A stretch of DNA of 64,000 bases from the NCBI GenBank assembly GCA_902651635.1, contig CACRSC010000008.1, positions 61,275 through 125,274 of the forward strand, given 5' to 3'. Shown here piece after piece: positions 21,455 through 33,149 of this stretch. Below the pieces are notes generated by a model. The model ran no database searches. It worked only from the letters and a program-made list of their open reading frames with translations, and was not told the DNA's origin. This stretch comes from Mastigamoeba balamuthi. Taxonomy: Eukaryota > Evosea > Mastigamoebida > Mastigamoebidae. Position numbers and translations under genes: made by a program. Within the stretch, counting starts at the first letter, position 1. Each line of letters opens with the position of its first letter.

Positions 21455-22280
21455 TTATTGGCTTTTGTATCGCCCTTGATAGTTGGCCAGCATGCGGCCC
21501 ACACCAACCTCGCACATCATCAGCTTGCATGCGGCAGAGAGGCAGATCACCTGAGCGGCCTCGTTCACCCGCGCTGGTGAGCAGGCGCCTGGACCAGATG
21601 GCGAGACCCCACTATCTCCTTGAGCACTCTGAGTGACCTGTAGAACCCGAGTGGTGCAGCTCTCGAGCCACAGGTGGTCTGGAAATCTCTGCGAGTCCTT
21701 CGTATCTATCACCACCCTTTCAGAGGTGGGATCACAGAGTCCTCCTTTCCCAGGAGCTCTCTGTCTGTGAGATGTCGTGGGGGTTTTCAGACGAAGATCT
21801 CATGGAGACCTCATTATTTCGCGCATTCCCACAGATATTTACCTGTGTTGCCTGCACCTCCCCCATCTTTTGTCAATCAGCACCGATGCCTGCGCTGGAC
21901 TGTGCTTCCACTGGCTCTTGCGCGCCCCCAGTCAGGTGGAACGCAGCCTCGGCGACTGGCTTGAGGCCCTGCTTGACCGCCATGCCCACCCAGGCAGGCT
22001 GGGTACGTGGTTCTTCCGCAGGGTGATGACGGCCCGCGTGCAGGTGCCGGAGCTGTGTGGGAGAGGTCGGCACTGAGGAGCTTGCAGAGAACAGAGCTCT
22101 TGCAGGAGCTCTGCTCGCCCACGATGACAATCTGAGGGAACTTGAGGCATCGCGCAGCTCCTCATCTCCAGCCAGCAGGACCTGGCACTGGTTCACGGCC
22201 CCGAATAGCCTCCCAGCAGCCAGCAGTGCAGGTGTGAGGATGCTGACAAAAAAGCGAACAAGGGAACTGAGTTCCGACAT
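21455..22280 (-). pseudogene. Decayed dynamin-family GTPase segment
   Basis: On the minus strand around 22000-22150 the sequence encodes FPQIVIVGEQSSCKSSVLCK and, in another frame, SSGTCTRAVITLRKN. These match the dynamin G1 region (PQIVVVGxQSSGKSSVLE) and the GSGxxTRxPxxL switch region that follows it. The P-loop glycine before Lys is Cys, and the two parts lie in different frames with no plausible intron between them. Downstream (minus) at 21455-21715 an open 86-codon stretch (VVIDTKDSQRFPDHLWLES...) may belong to the same gene but has no clear match. I read it as a broken host gene; a very diverged gene with unseen introns is the alternative. Confidence 0.5.
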
Positions 22281-22434
22281 TGCTCACAGGCAAACGAGGC
22301 CAACGTCCCCGAGGGCGACAGCACAGGTCCACTTGCCGTTGGCGTGGGGTCAGACACCGGTGGCGGCGCTGTCCTCTTGGTTTCTCGATCCCGTCAGCAC
22401 CGACCAAATCGCAAGCCCTATCCTGAAAAAAGAA

Positions 22435-22507
22435 CGCCGACCGAGGGGGTCGAACCCTCGACCACACGGTTAAGAGCCGTGCGCTCTACCGACTGAGCTA
22501 GGTCGGC
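22435..22507 (-). tRNA. tRNA-Lys (CTT)
   Basis: 73 bases on the minus strand: acceptor stem GCCGACC/GGTCGGC, D-arm TAGCTCAGTCGGTAGAGC, anticodon stem CACGG/CCGTG around CTCTTAA (anticodon CTT), box B GGTTCGAACCC. A run of six T follows on the minus strand as terminator. Confidence 0.95.
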
Positions 22508-22615
22508 TTATGTGAGGCATTTAATATTCTTTTTTTTCTTATGCCCATACCCCACACCTTCCGCATGTCAATGATGTTACTGAATGGTCGGTCATTCATT
22601 GTTCTCTAGTCTATC

Positions 22616-25600
22616 TCACATGACAGGCACAGGGAGCGGGGAGACCGAAGGGAAGACGGCAGCCGAGTGCTGGTGCTGGCCCGCAGAGATCTTGGAGAGC
22701 TCCCTCGTGATGTGCGAGCCAGCCGCGATGCCGCCCAGCTTGCAGCTCGGCACTGCCGGGGCCAGCGTGCCGTAGTAGGCGTCGAGCAGCACCGCCTTGA
22801 TCTCGGAGACGAGCGGGTAGCGCGGGTTGGTCCCCGTGCACTGGTCGTCGAACGCCTGCAGGGCCAGCTGGTCGACGTCGGCCAGGAACTCGGCCTCGTC
22901 GACGCCGTAGTCGCGGATCGAGGCCGGGATGCCGACGCGGGCCTTGAGCTCCTCGATGGCCCCGATGAGCGCCATCACGCGCCCGTCGGCGGTCTTGTCG
23001 TCGCCCAGGTGCAGCAGGTGGGCGATCTGGCAGTAGCGCTCCTTGGCCATGGGGTACTGGTACTGCGGGAACGGCACGAACTTGGTGGGCGCGTCGGTGC
23101 TGTTGTAGTAGATGACGTAGGACAGCACCAGCGCGTTGGCCGTGCCGTGCGGGATGTGGTACCTGCCGCAGAGCTTGTGCGAGCAGCTGTGGCAGAGGCC
23201 CAGGAACGAGTTGCCGTAGGCGATGCCAGCGAGCGTCGAGGCGTAGTGGACGGCCTCGCGGGCCTCCTGGTCCTTGCCGCCGTTGGCGTAGCTGCGCTCG
23301 AGGAACGCGAAGACCATGTCGATGGCCTGCATGCAGTAGCCCGCCGTGAAGGGCGTCGAGAAGGTGCTCGTGAACGCCTCGACCGCGTGCGACAGCACGT
23401 CGAAGCCGCACGAGGCCACGAGGCTGCGCGGGACCGTCAGCGTCAGCTCGGGGTCCGAGATGGCGATGTCGGGGACCAGCGCGTAGTCCATGATGGAGCA
23501 CCGCGTGTTGCTGCGCTTGTCCGCGACGATGGCGAACGGCGTGACCTCGGAGCCGGTCCCCGACGTCGTGGGGATGCAGACCAGCTGGCACTTCTTGGTC
23601 GCGGGCCTGGGAAGCGAGAGGATGCGCTTGCGGATGAAGCGGGCGGTGAGCTGGTCGACCTTGCTCTCGTACTCGGGGAACTCGTAGAAGAGCCACATGA
23701 ACTTGGCCGTGTCCATCGACGACCCGCCGCCGAGGCCCACGATGACGTCGGGCTTGAACAGCCTCATGCGCTCGAGCCCGCGGTGGACCGTGTCGAGGCT
23801 GGGCTCGGCCTCGGCGTCGTAGAACGTCTCGCAGAGCACACCGAGCTTGGAGAGCGGGCCGGTGACCTTGACGGAGAAGCCGAGGTTGAAGAGCGCGAGG
23901 TCCGTGACGACCAGCGCGCGCTTCTTGTTGCGCAGCTCGCTCGTCAGCGCCGCGCCGAGGCAGCCGTACTTGAAGTAGATGCGCGGGGGCAGCTGCATCC
24001 ACAGCATGTTCTCGCGGCGCTCGGCGACGGTCTTGATGTTGAGCAGGTGCTTGGGCCCGATGTTCTCGCTGACGCTGTTGCCGCCCCAGCTGCCGCAGCC
24101 CAGCGTCAGCGACGGCGCCATGACGAAGTTGTAGATGTCCCCGATGCCGCCGTGCGCCGACGGGCAGTTGGTCAGGATGCGGCTGCACGGCATGACGCCC
24201 GAGAGGTGCGCGATGCGGTCCGAGTTCTGCGGGTGCGTGAAGAGGCTAGCCGTGTGGCCCAGCCCGTGCTGGGCGCAGCGCAGCGCCAGATCGACGCCGG
24301 CCTCGAACGAGGACGCCCTCAGCATCCCCAGCGTCGGGCAGAGCTTCTCGAGCGACCAGGGCTCCTGGGGCCCCACCTCGCTGATCTCGGCGAGCAGCAC
24401 GGGCGTGTCCGCGGGGATCGTGTCCTTGAGGCCCGCCAGCGAGACGATGGTCGCAGCCTTCTGGCCCACGAGCTTGGCGTTGGGCAGCCCGTTGACGAGC
24501 AGCACCTGGTCGAGCTTGGCCTTCTCCTCGGGCGTCACAAAGTGGCAGCCGCGCGACATGAACTCGCGCTTGACCTGGTCGTAGACCCTGTCGTGCGCGA
24601 TGACCGTCTGCTCCGAGGCGCAGATCATGCCGTTGTCGAACGTCTTGGACATGATGATCGAGGCCACGGCCATCGGGATGTCGGCCGTCTCGTCGATGAG
24701 CGCCGGGCAGTTGCCGGGCCCCACGCCGATGGCCGGGTTGCCGCTCATGTGCGCTGCCTTGACCATCCCGGGCCCGCCGGTCGCCAGGATGAGGTTCACG
24801 CGCTTGTGCGACATCAGCGCTGTGCTCAGCGCCCTCGCGGGGTTCTCGATCCACGCGATGATGTTCTCCGGGGCCCCCGCCTGCGCGTTGTGCTGTGCGT
24901 CAGCCACGGGCAGAGGACAGTGGAGAGCAGAGAGCGGAAAGCGGACCTGGACGGCCGCGTCGTGGCAGATCTTGGCGGCGGCTGCGGTGCAGCGCTGGGC
25001 GCGGGGGTGCGGCGAGACGACGATGGCGTTGCGGGTCTTGAGGGCCAGCAGGCACTTGAAGATGGTCGTCGACGTGGGGTTGGTCGTCGGGATGATCCCC
25101 GCGATGACGCCCAGCGGCTCGGCGTACTGGCTGAACCCGTTGGCCGCGTCCTCGTGGATCAGCCCGCACGTCCTCTCGTAGCGGTACTTGTTGTAGATGA
25201 ACTCCGAGGCGAACTGGTTCTTGATGACCTGCGAGGGAGAGCGGGAGCGTCCACGCGCGGGTCAGTATTGCCTCGGTTGACCCTCCAGGGGGCTCACCTT
25301 GTCCTCCATGACGCCCATGCCCGTGTCCTCGAATGCCATCTGCGCGAGCTGTATCCTCTGCATACATCTGCGCGTCGTTTTACGGCAATGGCCCGATGCT
25401 AAGTTTGGAGTCCGCCTGCCCCCCCCCGCCCTGTCCCTTCTTATTCCCCCTGTCCACTCACGCTGCAGTGGCGACGGCCTCGAAGATGGTGTCGACCTGC
25501 TCCTGGGTGAACTTGGCGTAGACCTTCTGCGCTGCCACGACTCGCTCGAGGATGCCGTCGAGCACCTTGGTCGCCTCGGCCGCCTCGTCTACCTTCGTGG

Positions 25601-25667
25601 TCGCTGCGTCAGCCTGTGCACGGGCCACGAGTGTCAGGAGCAGCTCCGCCAGCGCGTGGGGGGGCAT
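22616..25667 (-). CDS. adhE: Bifunctional aldehyde-alcohol dehydrogenase AdhE
   Basis: Four exons or more; the large last exon (about 24890-22616) carries the rest of the aldehyde dehydrogenase half and all of the iron-dependent alcohol dehydrogenase half. Seen: FASEFIYNKYRYERTCGLIH and GVIAGIIPTTNPTSTTIFK (N-terminal domain), catalytic Cys in FDNGMICASEQ, NAD loop GLGGGSSMDTAK, iron-binding CGFDVLSHAVEAF and SHKLCGRYHIPHGTANA. AdhE converts acetyl-CoA to ethanol in two NADH-using steps, regenerating NAD+ in fermenting bacteria and anaerobic protists, and forms cytosolic spirosome filaments. Length (about 870) is normal. The start at 25667 is the first ATG of the frame; the N-terminal 18 residues (MPPHALAELLLTLVARAQ) are hydrophobic and could instead be an untranslated or intronic stretch ending at an acceptor near 25618. 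Its presence suggests anaerobic life. Confidence 0.95.
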
Positions 25668-26518
25668 GAGGTGTGTGCAGAGGGCGCTCGTGCCATCGTT
25701 GGTCAATGTGCCTCTGTGGTGGTCTCACCAGTGCGCTTGCAATTACGAACTGGAGTGCCACGTGTGCGGGCGGGGTCGATCTCCGTGGACCTGCGTTCGC
25801 ACCGAGGTGCACACTGCAACGTCACAGCGCTACGCGCATCATCCAGTCTGCCAGTGTACCGGCGTGGACGTGCATTCCTTTTCTTTTCTACGCCTGCACG
25901 TTGAGAAAGGTACTGTCGTTACTGACGTATCCGCACCCGGAATAAGCAGAAGGCCGCGCCAGGGGCGAAAAGTCTATTTCGGGGACCTGGCATTGCCTGG
26001 CGGGCGATCTGCAAGCGTCGCCACAGGCCCTGCACCGCCCCCTGACCACGTGGCCACGATCAGGAACGCGCGCACGCGGGGCTGCAGAGTCGTCTGCGCT
26101 CGGCGGAAGGCTCCCACAGCCAGGCCAAGTCACGCCCGGTTCCACAACGTTGACGACCAGCTCCGCAGCGCTGCCAACGCATCTTCCGGCCAATTCCGTG
26201 GCTCGGTGCATCTTCGGAGGCCTCTGCGGTACCGGCGGGGCGATCGAAGACCAAGCGCCATGGTGGGCCGCTCTGAGGCCACCCACCAAGGCGGCGGGAG
26301 ACTGAGTGTGCGGGAATAGTGTGAGCTCACAAGCTTAGCCAGAGCTGTCCAGATTTCGGGTGCGCGGGCGTTTGTGTTCCGCGGTGACCCTGAGATCCAA
26401 GACCGTGCCCGGTCAGGCTGGCTGCCCACAATGCCCGCAAGGCCATAACGCTACCTTACGACTCGATTGGGGCGGGAATGACACCCCGCATTCTCTAATC
26501 GAAAACGCCAATCTATAG
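25668..26518. other. Intergenic region, no supported gene
   Basis: About 850 bases between the AdhE start and the first tRNA-derived repeat. Several open frames up to 133 codons overlap on both strands, none with a recognisable motif. Nothing further seen. Confidence 0.4.
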
Positions 26519-26675
26519 GGGAAAAAGGCAGTGGCAGCGCCAAGTGACTGGCGCGCTGCCCCAGGGGGCGGCAACGCCAAGCGAGAGGAGGATTTGAACC
26601 TCCGCTTCAACCGCGGAAGGGTTGCATCTTAACCACTAGATTATCTTGCGAAGTATCACTTTGGCCAGAGCACCG
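26519..26675 (-). repeat. tRNA-derived repeat element 1 (tRNA-Gly(TCC)-like head)
   Basis: On the minus strand, 26581-26650 folds as a tRNA: A box around AATCTAGTGG, anticodon stem CAACC/GGTTG with loop CTTCCGC (anticodon TCC, Gly), and box B GGTTCAAATCC. The acceptor stem has two mismatches, so charging is doubtful. The similarity to element 2 extends beyond the tRNA: upstream GTGATACTTCG, and downstream a GC-rich hairpin GGCAGCG...CGCTGCC (26535-26560) and a T-run. This makes it a tRNA-derived SINE-like or tRNA-plus-hairpin unit rather than a plain tRNA. Confidence 0.6.
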
Positions 26676-27164
26676 CCTCCTCCTCAACCCCAGCTCCCCC
26701 CCTCAGGTACTCCGGGCACCCCCGCCCACCCCGTCGCCATTATGGGTCCCCCCGACTCGCTGCACGCCCGCACTTGCGACCTCGGGGGCAAGAGATCCGA
26801 TGATCAACAGCCAGCAACAGGGAGTGCTGCCGCTCACTGAGGAGCCGGCGGGCGAATCCGGAGGGCCGGCTGGCGGAGGCGTATCTTTGGAGGCAATTGA
26901 GGAAAACGACAGGAAAACCGGTTGGACTACCGGAGTGGGTGATTGAGATCCCTCCGAAGTGTCGATCACTCGATGCCACGAGAGAGCCCGCAGATGCAGA
27001 GGCGAATGCCGGTGTGTAAGGAGATATCTTCACTGACCCAAGGAAAATCTGCGGGAGATTTTCTCGCAGGTGTGCGCATTACGTCACTCGGAGTGTTTAC
27101 TGGACTCTGAATTCAAGCTTCGGCAAGCCCTGCAAATTCTCATTCTTGAGAGCAGGGACAAAAG

Positions 27165-27325
27165 GAGGAGTGGTGGCAGCGCCGAGTGATTGGAGCGCCG
27201 CCTGACGAGAGGCGGCACGCCATGCGAGAGGAGGAATCGGACCTCCATGACAACCGCCCGTGGGTTGTATCCTGCCATTAGACAATCTTGCCGAAGTATC
27301 ACTCTGGCTTGAGCACCACAGCCAC
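27165..27325 (-). repeat. tRNA-derived repeat element 2
   Basis: Second copy of the unit at 26519-26675, same strand. The tRNA-like part is 27224-27291 with box B GGTCCGATTCC, an anticodon-like stem CAACC/GGTTG and a loop CACGGGC that lacks the invariant U33, so it is unlikely to work in translation. The downstream hairpin (27174-27210) is kept with paired changes, and the flanking TATCACT(T/C)TGG at the 5' side matches element 1. Confidence 0.6.
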
Positions 27326-27575
27326 AATCACCCGCCAGCCACAATCTCCAGCCTTTCCTTCACCTCGCAGGAGCCTTGGTTATGGGTCCCCTCGGCACGA
27401 GACAGTTACCTGCCCAGTTTCTTTGTGAACCACACTCCATACATTGATTTCTTTCATAGCGAATCCAAAATTGCGGGATCTGAGGTCTGCCGCAAATCAC
27501 TTGCCGTGCGAAATATCTTGCCCCTGTGGGGATTAAGATCTCTTCAGCTACCGGGTCATACCCCTGAAAAGCGGA

Positions 27576-30283
27576 ATGGGTGGCGGCGTGTCCAAGCCCG
27601 GCGCCGGCGCCGGCGCCAGCTCCAGTTCTCCCGTCGGCCCCACCCCGACGATGCCGACCGAGTTCGCAGCGCGCGTGCTGGCAGCTGGGCCCAAGCCACG
27701 CTGCTCGCCTTCGCCTTCTCTGAGCCCTCCTCCGCGGGGCCCCTCGCCCGCCTCCCTGCCGCACTGCCAAAGCCGCGCGCTCTCGATGCGCACGCGCGAC
27801 ACGACAGAGGACCTCTACTGCAGCGACCGCGACATCTTCGACGCGCTGGAGCTCGGGCCCGGGGCCGTCGAGAAGCTCCTCAAAGGTCCGCGGACGAATT
27901 TTGGGCTTTTTTTCCGGGTTGTCCGCGGAAGCGCCGCGTTTCCGCGCGGTTCTCAAAGCGGGCGCGGCGGCAGCTGCGGCGCGCAAGGGCAAGTGCAACG
28001 TCAACGGGAGGAACGCGCAGGGCGAGGCGCCGCTGTTCGTGGCGGTGCGCAAGAACGACGCCAAGTCGACGCGTCTACTGCTCAAGAGCCACGCGCAGGT
28101 GCCCGCCTGCACTCCCCCTGCCGCTGCTGACCTCGCGGGCCCGGGGCAGCCCAACGCCATCGACGGCAAGATGTCGGCGCCGGCCATCGTGGCGGCCATA
28201 CAGCACAGGAACGAGGAGATCGTGAAGATACTGCTCGAGCACGGTGCGCTGGGCTCCTCTCGCCCCCCAGCCCCTGGTCCCCCCTGGGCTTAACAGGGCG
28301 CTATTTATAGGAGCGACCACGTTCTACACCGACCCTACTGGCAGGACCCCGCTGCACGCCGCCATCGAGGCCGGCCACCCCGGCTGCTTCGACAGGATGT
28401 GAGTCTTGGCCTCCCCCCGCACGCGCCGCCGGATCTCAGACGTTTTTCCGTTTTTTTGGTGGGTTTTATTTTGCCGATGCGAAGACTGCGGAACAGCGAT
28501 CCGTACATACTGGGCGTCAAGACGGTGGACAGGTGCGAGACGCCCCTGCACATGGCCGTGAGGCTCGGGAACGTGCAGTTCACCGAGAGCCTGCTCGAGC
28601 GCGGCGCCCCGATCAACGCCGTCGACAAGAAGGGCCAGACGCCGCTGCACACGGCGTGCAAGGCCGGCAACATGGAGCTCATCGAGAGCCTCCTCGAGCA
28701 CAACGCCCCCGCCAACGTCACCGACAGGGCCGGCAACACGTTGCTGCACTGCTCGGCCGTCGGGGGCCACCCGTTCGTCGTGGAGCGGCTGGTGCGTGTG
28801 CTGCTCGCCTCTGGCCGGTTATTCCGGGCCGGGTTCGCCGGGTCTCAGCTCACTCGTGCACGGGCGCAGCTCGAATCCGGGGCGATACTCGAGGCGAGAA
28901 ACGTCGAGGGGAACTCGTGCGTGGAATGGCCCCGCTGGTTGCTGCGTTTCTGAGCGTATTTTCGGCTTGGTCTGCAGGGTGCTGCACCTGTGCATTCTCA
29001 GCAGGTTCACGCCGAACTTCCTGCGGTTCTTGCTGTCCAAGGCGCCCGAGGAGGCGTCCTGCCAGAACAGGGCTGGGAAGACGCCGTTCGACCTCAGCAG
29101 GGAGACCGAGTACTTTGAGGCCTGCGACATGCTGCTCCCGCTTACTCTGCCAATGTATGGCGCATCTGCACATTCACACGCGCACGCACACGCAATCGCT
29201 CTGCTTTTAGCCGGCCCCTCAACCTAGCATAACATTCGGTTCTGATTCCCTGCTCCCCCCTTCCCGCAGTGAGCCAGAGCAGAGGAGAGTCTTTGCGATG
29301 CAGTTCACGTCGGACACCCACCTCGAGTTTGGGACGAACCCGAACATTGTGCCGGTGGCGCCGTACCTGGGGCTACTCGGAGACATCGGCCTGGTGCGCG
29401 GGCCTTTGCTGTGGGCCCCAGATGCGTTCACTGAAAAATGTTTGTCGCCCAGTTGATCAAGGAAGGCGAAGTTAGCTGCCTACAGACGTACAGGGAGTTC
29501 CTCATGCGGCAAGCATCCCGCTTCGAGCGCGTCTTCGTCGTGATGGGCAACCACGTGCGCTCTCTTCCTCCTCGGCCGCCCCTCTTCCTGCTGCTCTGGT
29601 TACTGGGCTGACACCGGGTGTCCGCTGCTGTCCAGGAGTTCTACAAGAAGGACGTGGAGGACGCAAAGAAGACGCTGGCAGAGTTGTGCAGCCTGCAGCC
29701 CAACATCACGATGCTGGACCGATCGAGCTTCGTGACCCCAGAGGGCGTCCGAGTGGTCGGGTCGACGCTCTGGTCCGAGGTGCCCGAGAGCCAGCGGGCC
29801 GAGGTGACGCTGACGCTCAACGACTATCGGCGCATCCGAACAACGGGCGGCCGCCTGCTGACCGTCGACGACACCAACTCGTGGCACATGCAGGACAGGG
29901 CGTTCATACAGTCGGAGCTCGAGCTCGCCAAGGACGAGAACCAGAAGGTCGTCGTCCTCTCTCACCACGCGCCCGTCGCGCAGTGCTGCAGCAGCGCGGC
30001 TGAGTTCTACGATAAGCCCGCCAACCACGGCTTCATGACAGATCTCTCGCACATGTTCGGGCCGCCCATGGCGGCCTGGCTCTATGGTACGCAGGGCCTT
30101 CCCCAACCCCAGCCCTCACAGCTTTTGGGGCGAACGTACGGCTGACGCGAGGGTCTCGCAGGGCACACACACTGGTTCCAAGACATGACGATCAAGGGGA
30201 CGCAGATAGCCAGCAACCCGCACGGATACCCGCAGGACGGGCTGTACTTTGACTCGGAGTTTGTTATTCGCTTTGTTGCTTGA
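27576..30283 (+). CDS. Ankyrin-repeat / calcineurin-like metallophosphoesterase fusion, probably N-myristoylated
   Basis: Multi-exon gene. The start MGGGVSKPG fits an N-myristoylation signal (Gly2, Ser6, Lys7). A Ser/Pro-rich linker leads to ankyrin repeats (about 27960-29130), for example NAQGEAPLFVAVRKND, GRTPLHAAIEAGHPG, CETPLHMAVRLGN and GQTPLHTACKAGN. The exon ending LLPLTLP joins in phase 2 across 29155-29269 to EPEQRRVFAMQF, continuing into a metallophosphoesterase domain: TSDTHLEFG, LLGDIG, GNHEFY (split by the intron after 29554), VVLSHHAP and GHTHW (split near 30086). These supply the five metal-binding motifs of the fold. The stop follows DGLYFDSEFVIRFVA. The fusion rests on one in-frame splice; two adjacent genes remain possible. 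I infer a membrane-tethered phosphoesterase; substrate unknown. Confidence 0.8.
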
Positions 30284-30618
30284 CCCGGCCGCGCACCCAA
30301 TTCCCGACTGCGCAAGTAGTCCAAAACGCGGATTCCATTGTTTTCACAGTTTAGCGACGTGTCGACGCTTCAAAAGGAACCACCTGATCGTCCACCCCCA
30401 TTATTGCTGTAGTTGCAACGCAGACGCCACCCAACACGCCCGCCTCGGCGCACGCAGACTCCACATTGAACGAAAAGGTGTGGGTTCGCCAAGTGCATGG
30501 CATTTTCATCCCCTCAGGCGCGGTGGCTCTGGCCGTGGTCATATTCATTTGTTTTGAGACATTGATCACCACGAGATGAGGGCTGGGCCGTCGGTCAACC
30601 GACGAGCGCGCCTGGGAC
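30284..30618. other. Convergent intergenic region
   Basis: 335 bases between the 3' ends of the phosphoesterase fusion and the amylase. It should hold both polyadenylation regions; no gene or clear signal seen. Confidence 0.4.
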
Positions 30619-33031
30619 TCACTTGCAGAGGTGGGCCTCGAGGTACGCGTTCCAGTCGGCGAGGTTGTTCTCGTGGGCGAACACCTTGACCGAGTTGGCC
30701 CCGATGAACAGGTTGTTGAAGTAGAGGTAGCTGTTCCCGTTCTCCTTGCCCGTGTAGGCCACCTCGAACCCGTTGAGCATGTTCTTGTACCTGTTGCCGG
30801 CCGCGGTGTTGATGACGCTGTCGATCTGCAGCCTCGGGATCGCCACCGCGTTGGGCGCCGTGTTGACCACGACGACGATCTCCACGGGTCCCGAGATGCG
30901 CGAGAACGCGAGGACGCCGGCGTTGCTCCTGTCGCCCCACCTCCACGCCGTCGTCCCGTACTTGAGGGCGCTGCACGACTGGCGAATTGCGTTCATCCTG
31001 CGGGCCTCCTTGTACACCATGTGCGAGCGGTCCAGGTAGGGGTCCTGCTGCCAGAACGGAGACTGCGTGTGCACTGCCCTGCCCACGTACGCGAGCCTGC
31101 GGACCGCAAATGAGAGCAAATTCGGAGCAGGGAGTGAGATCAAGGCTGAGCGCACTTGTCGATGGATGCGATGGTGCTGCCCAGACGCCAGCCACTGCCG
31201 AGGAACATGTTCTGGCGGTGCACGACGTCGCCGTTGGCCGAGCAGGTGCCGCGGACCTGGTCAGTGGCCGCTCCGAGGTTCATGTTGTCCCAGTGGCAGT
31301 TTCCGTTGAAGCCCTGCTCGATGCCGTAGTACAGCACGGGCGTCCCCTGCAGCATCGGCAGCACCGACACGGCCAGGCGGCTCTTGTTGGGGTCCGAGCC
31401 GCCCTCGACGATGCGGGGCCAGTCGTGGATCTCGACGTTGTTCCAGTCCAGCCGAGCGTCGTTCTGCGACACGAGCGTCCGCTGGTACTCAGAGCCGAAC
31501 GCGTCCTCCAGGGCGTGCGTGCTGCGGCGGTTCATGAGGAGGTCCTTGAGGGTCCCGCTGAGCGCGAAGTTGTAGACGGCGTCGAGGCCCGGGTACTTGC
31601 AGGACGGGTGCGCGAGGTACGTGCTCCGCAGGTCCGACAGGCGGTTCGTGAGCGCGGCGGGCACGTTGCCGTGGTCGTTGGGGTTCGAGGGGTTGGTGAG
31701 CATCTTGCCCAGCGAGCGACCGATCCAGTCTGCGGGGGCAGCGACCTCGCCGAGGACAAGGAAGTTGCTCTTGCCGATGGACTTGGCGTAGTCGCGGATG
31801 TTCGTGCTGAAGTAAGCGATGAAGTCGGCCGTCGTGAACTTGGCGGCGTCCAGGCGGAACCCATCGACGTCGGCGTAGGCGATCCAGTACTTGTGCAGAG
31901 CCGTGTAAATCTCCTGGAAGTCGTAGTTGCGCGTGTCGAGGTCGAACATCAGGTTGGTAAAGTCGCCGAACATAACACGGCTCTCGTCCCCCGACATCTC
32001 CGCCCCCGTGTTTGGCCCGCACCTGTTAAGGAAGTACTGCAGAAGCGTGTCAGTCCGTCTCTTGTGTCGCACTCGGGGAGGGTGACTCGGTGGCGGGTTT
32101 TGCCTTGGTTTTGAAGGGGCCGAAGAAAGTGATCCCAAACGCAATGTCGCCCTGCTTGGGAGATCCGCTAGGCTGGCCCGCCCAGTACGCTGCGTCGAGC
32201 GACTTGGTGCACTCGTAGTGGCTGTCAGGCTGGCGTGAGTAGTGCGTGTTGCTGTCGCAGATGTGGTTGAAGACGACGTCCATCACGACACGGATGCCCC
32301 TCGAGTGCGCCTGGGCCACCATCTCGCGGAAGTCCTCTGCAGTACCGAAGCCAGGGTCAACCTCCGTGAAGTCGGTGACGCAGTAGCCGTGATAGTCCCC
32401 GTTGTGCTTGAGGACAGGTGTGATCCACAGGCTGAGTAGCAGAACCACCGGTTAGTAACCGTTTTCTGGGGAGAAGAAATGTAGCAGTCAAAAACGCCGC
32501 AGGTACACTCACAGCATCCAAGCACACTGTACGTGTGTTGTGCATGGGCCGGAGTATGTGTGTGATATGTGGCGAGCCATCTACAAGGGAGTTTTGACTC
32601 ACTGTCGACCCCCCCCTTAAAAACACAACAAAGACAGCGGCTGCTCACCTGGTGATCCCCAAGTCCTTGAGGTAGTCGAGGCGCTGGATGATGCCGCGCA
32701 GGTCTCCGCCCATTCGGTAGTCGGGCAGGCCCCACTGGTTGGGCGTGTCCTGGTTCGATGCCTGGAAGCCGGGCATGTTGAGGCGGTCGTTGCCGAGGTC
32801 GCCGTTGTTGAACCTGTCGACCTGGATCTGGTACACAATCTCCGTGCCCCAGAACGACGGCGAGCCGTAGCGGCTGCGCCCCTGGAAGCTCGACTCGGCG
32901 CTGCCCACGCGGGCCCTTGCCCAGTCCTTGACAGCCTGGATGCCGACGACGCTGACATCCGGCACAGCGGCGAGGCTGGTCAGGAAGGAGGCCGTGAGAA
33001 CGGCGAGAACAGCGACAGATGGCACTGGCAT
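30619..33031 (-). CDS. Secreted alpha-amylase (glycoside hydrolase family 13)
   Basis: Four exons or so. The start at 33031 opens a signal peptide (VAVLAVLTASFLTSLAAVP). GH13 motifs in order: GTEIVYQIQVDRFNNGD, region I DVVFNH, region II GFRLDAAKF (Asp nucleophile), region III VLGEVA (Glu acid), region IV EIHDW, and the C-terminal beta-domain (AFSRISGPVEIVVVVN to YLEAHLCK). It cuts alpha-1,4 bonds of starch or glycogen, here most likely in food vacuoles or outside the cell. Introns lie at about 32646-32440 (phase 2, restoring GITSLWITPV), 32120-32030 and 31145-31110. Length (about 590) is longer than minimal fungal amylases because of an N-terminal segment before the barrel. A good TATA box lies upstream. 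Confidence 0.93.
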
Positions 33032-33119
33032 TCGAGATGTCTTTGTGGTTTGTTGGGTGCGTGTGATGCGATGAACGCTCAGACAACAACTGACTGTTCA
33101 GAGGGCAAGGGAACGGGCG

Positions 33120-33130
33120 GTTATAAATAC
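33120..33130 (-). promoter_or_regulatory. TATA box of the amylase gene
   Basis: Minus strand reads GTATTTATAAC about 90 bases before the amylase ATG. It is a near-consensus TATA element in otherwise GC-rich sequence. Confidence 0.55.
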
Positions 33131-33149
33131 TCGCCAAATAACGGTTTCT

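Larger units (their letters stand above)
19879..22434. other. AT-richer island
   Basis: GC content drops from about 65-70 percent in flanking genes to near 50 percent. The island holds one gene of unknown role on the minus strand, a decayed dynamin-like segment and, at its edge, tRNA-Lys. Codon use in the gene (many AT-ending codons) differs from its neighbours. Bases 21205-21450 show nothing recognisable. Confidence 0.55.

Noticed and set aside
22667-25402. 911-codon open frame on the plus strand opposite AdhE
   Set aside because: AdhE motifs on the minus strand are unambiguous; the plus frame is a composition artefact.
30987-32114. 375-codon plus-strand frame opposite the amylase
   Set aside because: The GH13 motifs on the minus strand explain the region.
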